Below, piece after piece: positions 62,928-64,000 of a DNA stretch of 64,000 nt (position 1 is the stretch's first letter; every line of letters starts with the position of its first letter). The notes beneath the pieces are model-generated. The model searched no databases, was not told the DNA's origin, and saw only the letters and a program-made list of their open reading frames with translations. Made by a program: the position numbers and the translations under genes. This DNA comes from Vicia villosa (lineage: Eukaryota > Streptophyta > Magnoliopsida > Fabales > Fabaceae): positions 1 through 64,000 of the forward strand of contig NW_026706167.1 in NCBI RefSeq assembly GCF_029867415.1, in the 5' to 3' direction.

Positions 62928-64000
62928 ATGGCTTCCAGACCTAAAGGGGCTCACAATAGAGCTCCAGTTTTCAACGGTGAAAACTATGGCTATTGGAAGG
63001 ATTGTATGTGCGTTCATATCAATGCCATTGATAGGAACATCTGGACAGCAATTGTCAATGATCCCTTTCAGATCACCATGACAAATGCAGCTGGTGCCGT
63101 TGTTCCAAAACCAGAAAATACTTGGGATGCTAAAGATGAAAAGAGATATGGATACGATTGGAAAGTGAGAAACATTCTAATCTCAGCTCTAGGAGTTGAT
63201 GAATACTATCGCGTTTCCCATTGTAGATCCGCTAAAGCTATGTGGGACACATTGCAAGTTGCCCATGAGGGAACGGATGATGTCAAACTAGCTAGAATCA
63301 ATACGTTAACTCAAGAGTTCGAACTCTTTCACATGGAAGATGGTGAATCCATCGAAAACATGCAAAAGAGATTCGTACATTTGAAAAATCATTTAAATTC
63401 TCTTGATAGACCTGTTTCCAATGCAGTTGCTACTAACAAAATCTTGAGATGCTTGAACAGGGAATGGCAACCCAAGGTTACGGCAATAAAGGAAGCAAAT
63501 GATCTAAATACCTTAGACATCACCACTCTCTTTGGTAAACTAGAAGAACATGAACAACATCTTAAATGCCTTGACATGCATGAGAAAAGGGCAAAGAAAG
63601 ATAAGAACATGGAGAAAGAGGTAGAGAAGAAGTCAATAGCTCTAAAAGCTTCAAGCTCCAAGACCTCAAAACAAGAGCTAGAGGATAGTGATACAAGTGA
63701 TGATAAAGACTCCGATGATGAGGAAATGGGACTGTTTGTGCGAAGATACAACAAATACCTAAAGAAAAATGGAGCAAAACATTCCGGCAAAGGCTTGATC
63801 AACTATAGAAAGCAATCAAACAAGTTCAAACAAGATGAGAATAACAAAGGAAAATCAAAGGTCCTTTCTTCAATTGTGGCAAAGTCGGTCACTACAAACC
63901 GGATTGTCCATACCTTAAGAAGGAGAAAGAGAAGAACCAAAGCAAAGGTCACAACAAATCTAGAAGAGCCTACATAGCATGGGAAAGTGATTCATCTAGT
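62928..64000 (+). pseudogene. gag: Ty1/copia gag, start of element, frameshifted; runs off the window
   Basis: Start ATG at 62928 (MASRPKGAHNRAPVFNGENY); a longer reading from 62874 begins at GTG inside the PBS and is not real. The N-terminal domain NGENYGYWKDCMCVHI is typical of copia gag (UBN2/DUF4219-like), followed by MWDTLQVAHEGTDDVK and a Lys/Glu/Asp-rich linker. Near 63860-63870 the frame slips: the zinc knuckle FNCGKVGHYKPDC is in another frame, and its expected first Cys is Phe. The stop at 63977 is therefore off-frame. The knuckle frame remains open to the window end. Clade not assigned. Confidence 0.82.

Overview
This window reads as nuclear DNA from a legume with a large, repeat-rich genome, most likely tribe Fabeae (pea, vetch, faba bean, lentil or Lathyrus). 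The reason is the two giant Ogre-type Ty3/gypsy elements with 5-6 kb LTRs, an extra ORF upstream of gag and an intron between protease and reverse transcriptase. I found no ordinary host gene. Essentially every base belongs to a transposable element, and most elements sit inside one another. The species assignment is inference from element type, not from a host gene.

Layout from left to right. 1-19166 is Ogre-1 (+ strand), complete except that its 5' LTR is cut by the window edge. Its three ORFs are intact and the two LTR copies are almost identical, so it is young. 19167-19448 is the start of another LTR (- strand) that Ogre-1 interrupts. 19449-30159 is a decayed Athila-like element (- strand) split by a 4.7 kb solo LTR (19567-24276, duplication CATTC). 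That solo LTR carries its own TATA box, a 55-codon ORF for a predicted two-helix membrane peptide, and a poly(A) signal. 30160-33717 is an old Ty1/copia fragment (- strand) split by a 2.9 kb solo LTR (30338-33202, duplication AGAAG) and a small MITE (33329-33474). 33718-34435 and 60465 to about 61415 are two parts of one TGTAACACCC-type LTR, opened by Ogre-2. 34436-60464 is Ogre-2 (- strand), 26.0 kb, complete from LTR to LTR with the 5-bp duplication GTATG. It has stops, a frameshift and a deletion, plus a nested 1.4 kb Athila-type solo LTR (46888-48326, duplication ACATC). From about 61416 a Ty1/copia element (+ strand) begins: LTR, tRNA-iMet-like primer site and the start of gag.

In both Ogre copies the order is LTR, PBS, ORF1 (function unknown), gag-protease, a short phase-2 intron whose donor overlaps the gag-pro stop codon, RT / degenerate RNase H / second RNase H / integrase, a structured 3' UTR, PPT, LTR.

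The strongest unexplained signal is RNA structure shared by the two diverged Ogre families. Three consecutive stem-loops just after the pol stop codon keep their fold while the stem sequences change in a paired way. A second conserved stem-loop holds the polypurine tract. tRNA-like modules with pol III-style boxes and T-runs lie inside the LTRs. Separately, three unrelated LTR families carry paired short palindromes, in at least two of them clearly in the upstream (U3) part.
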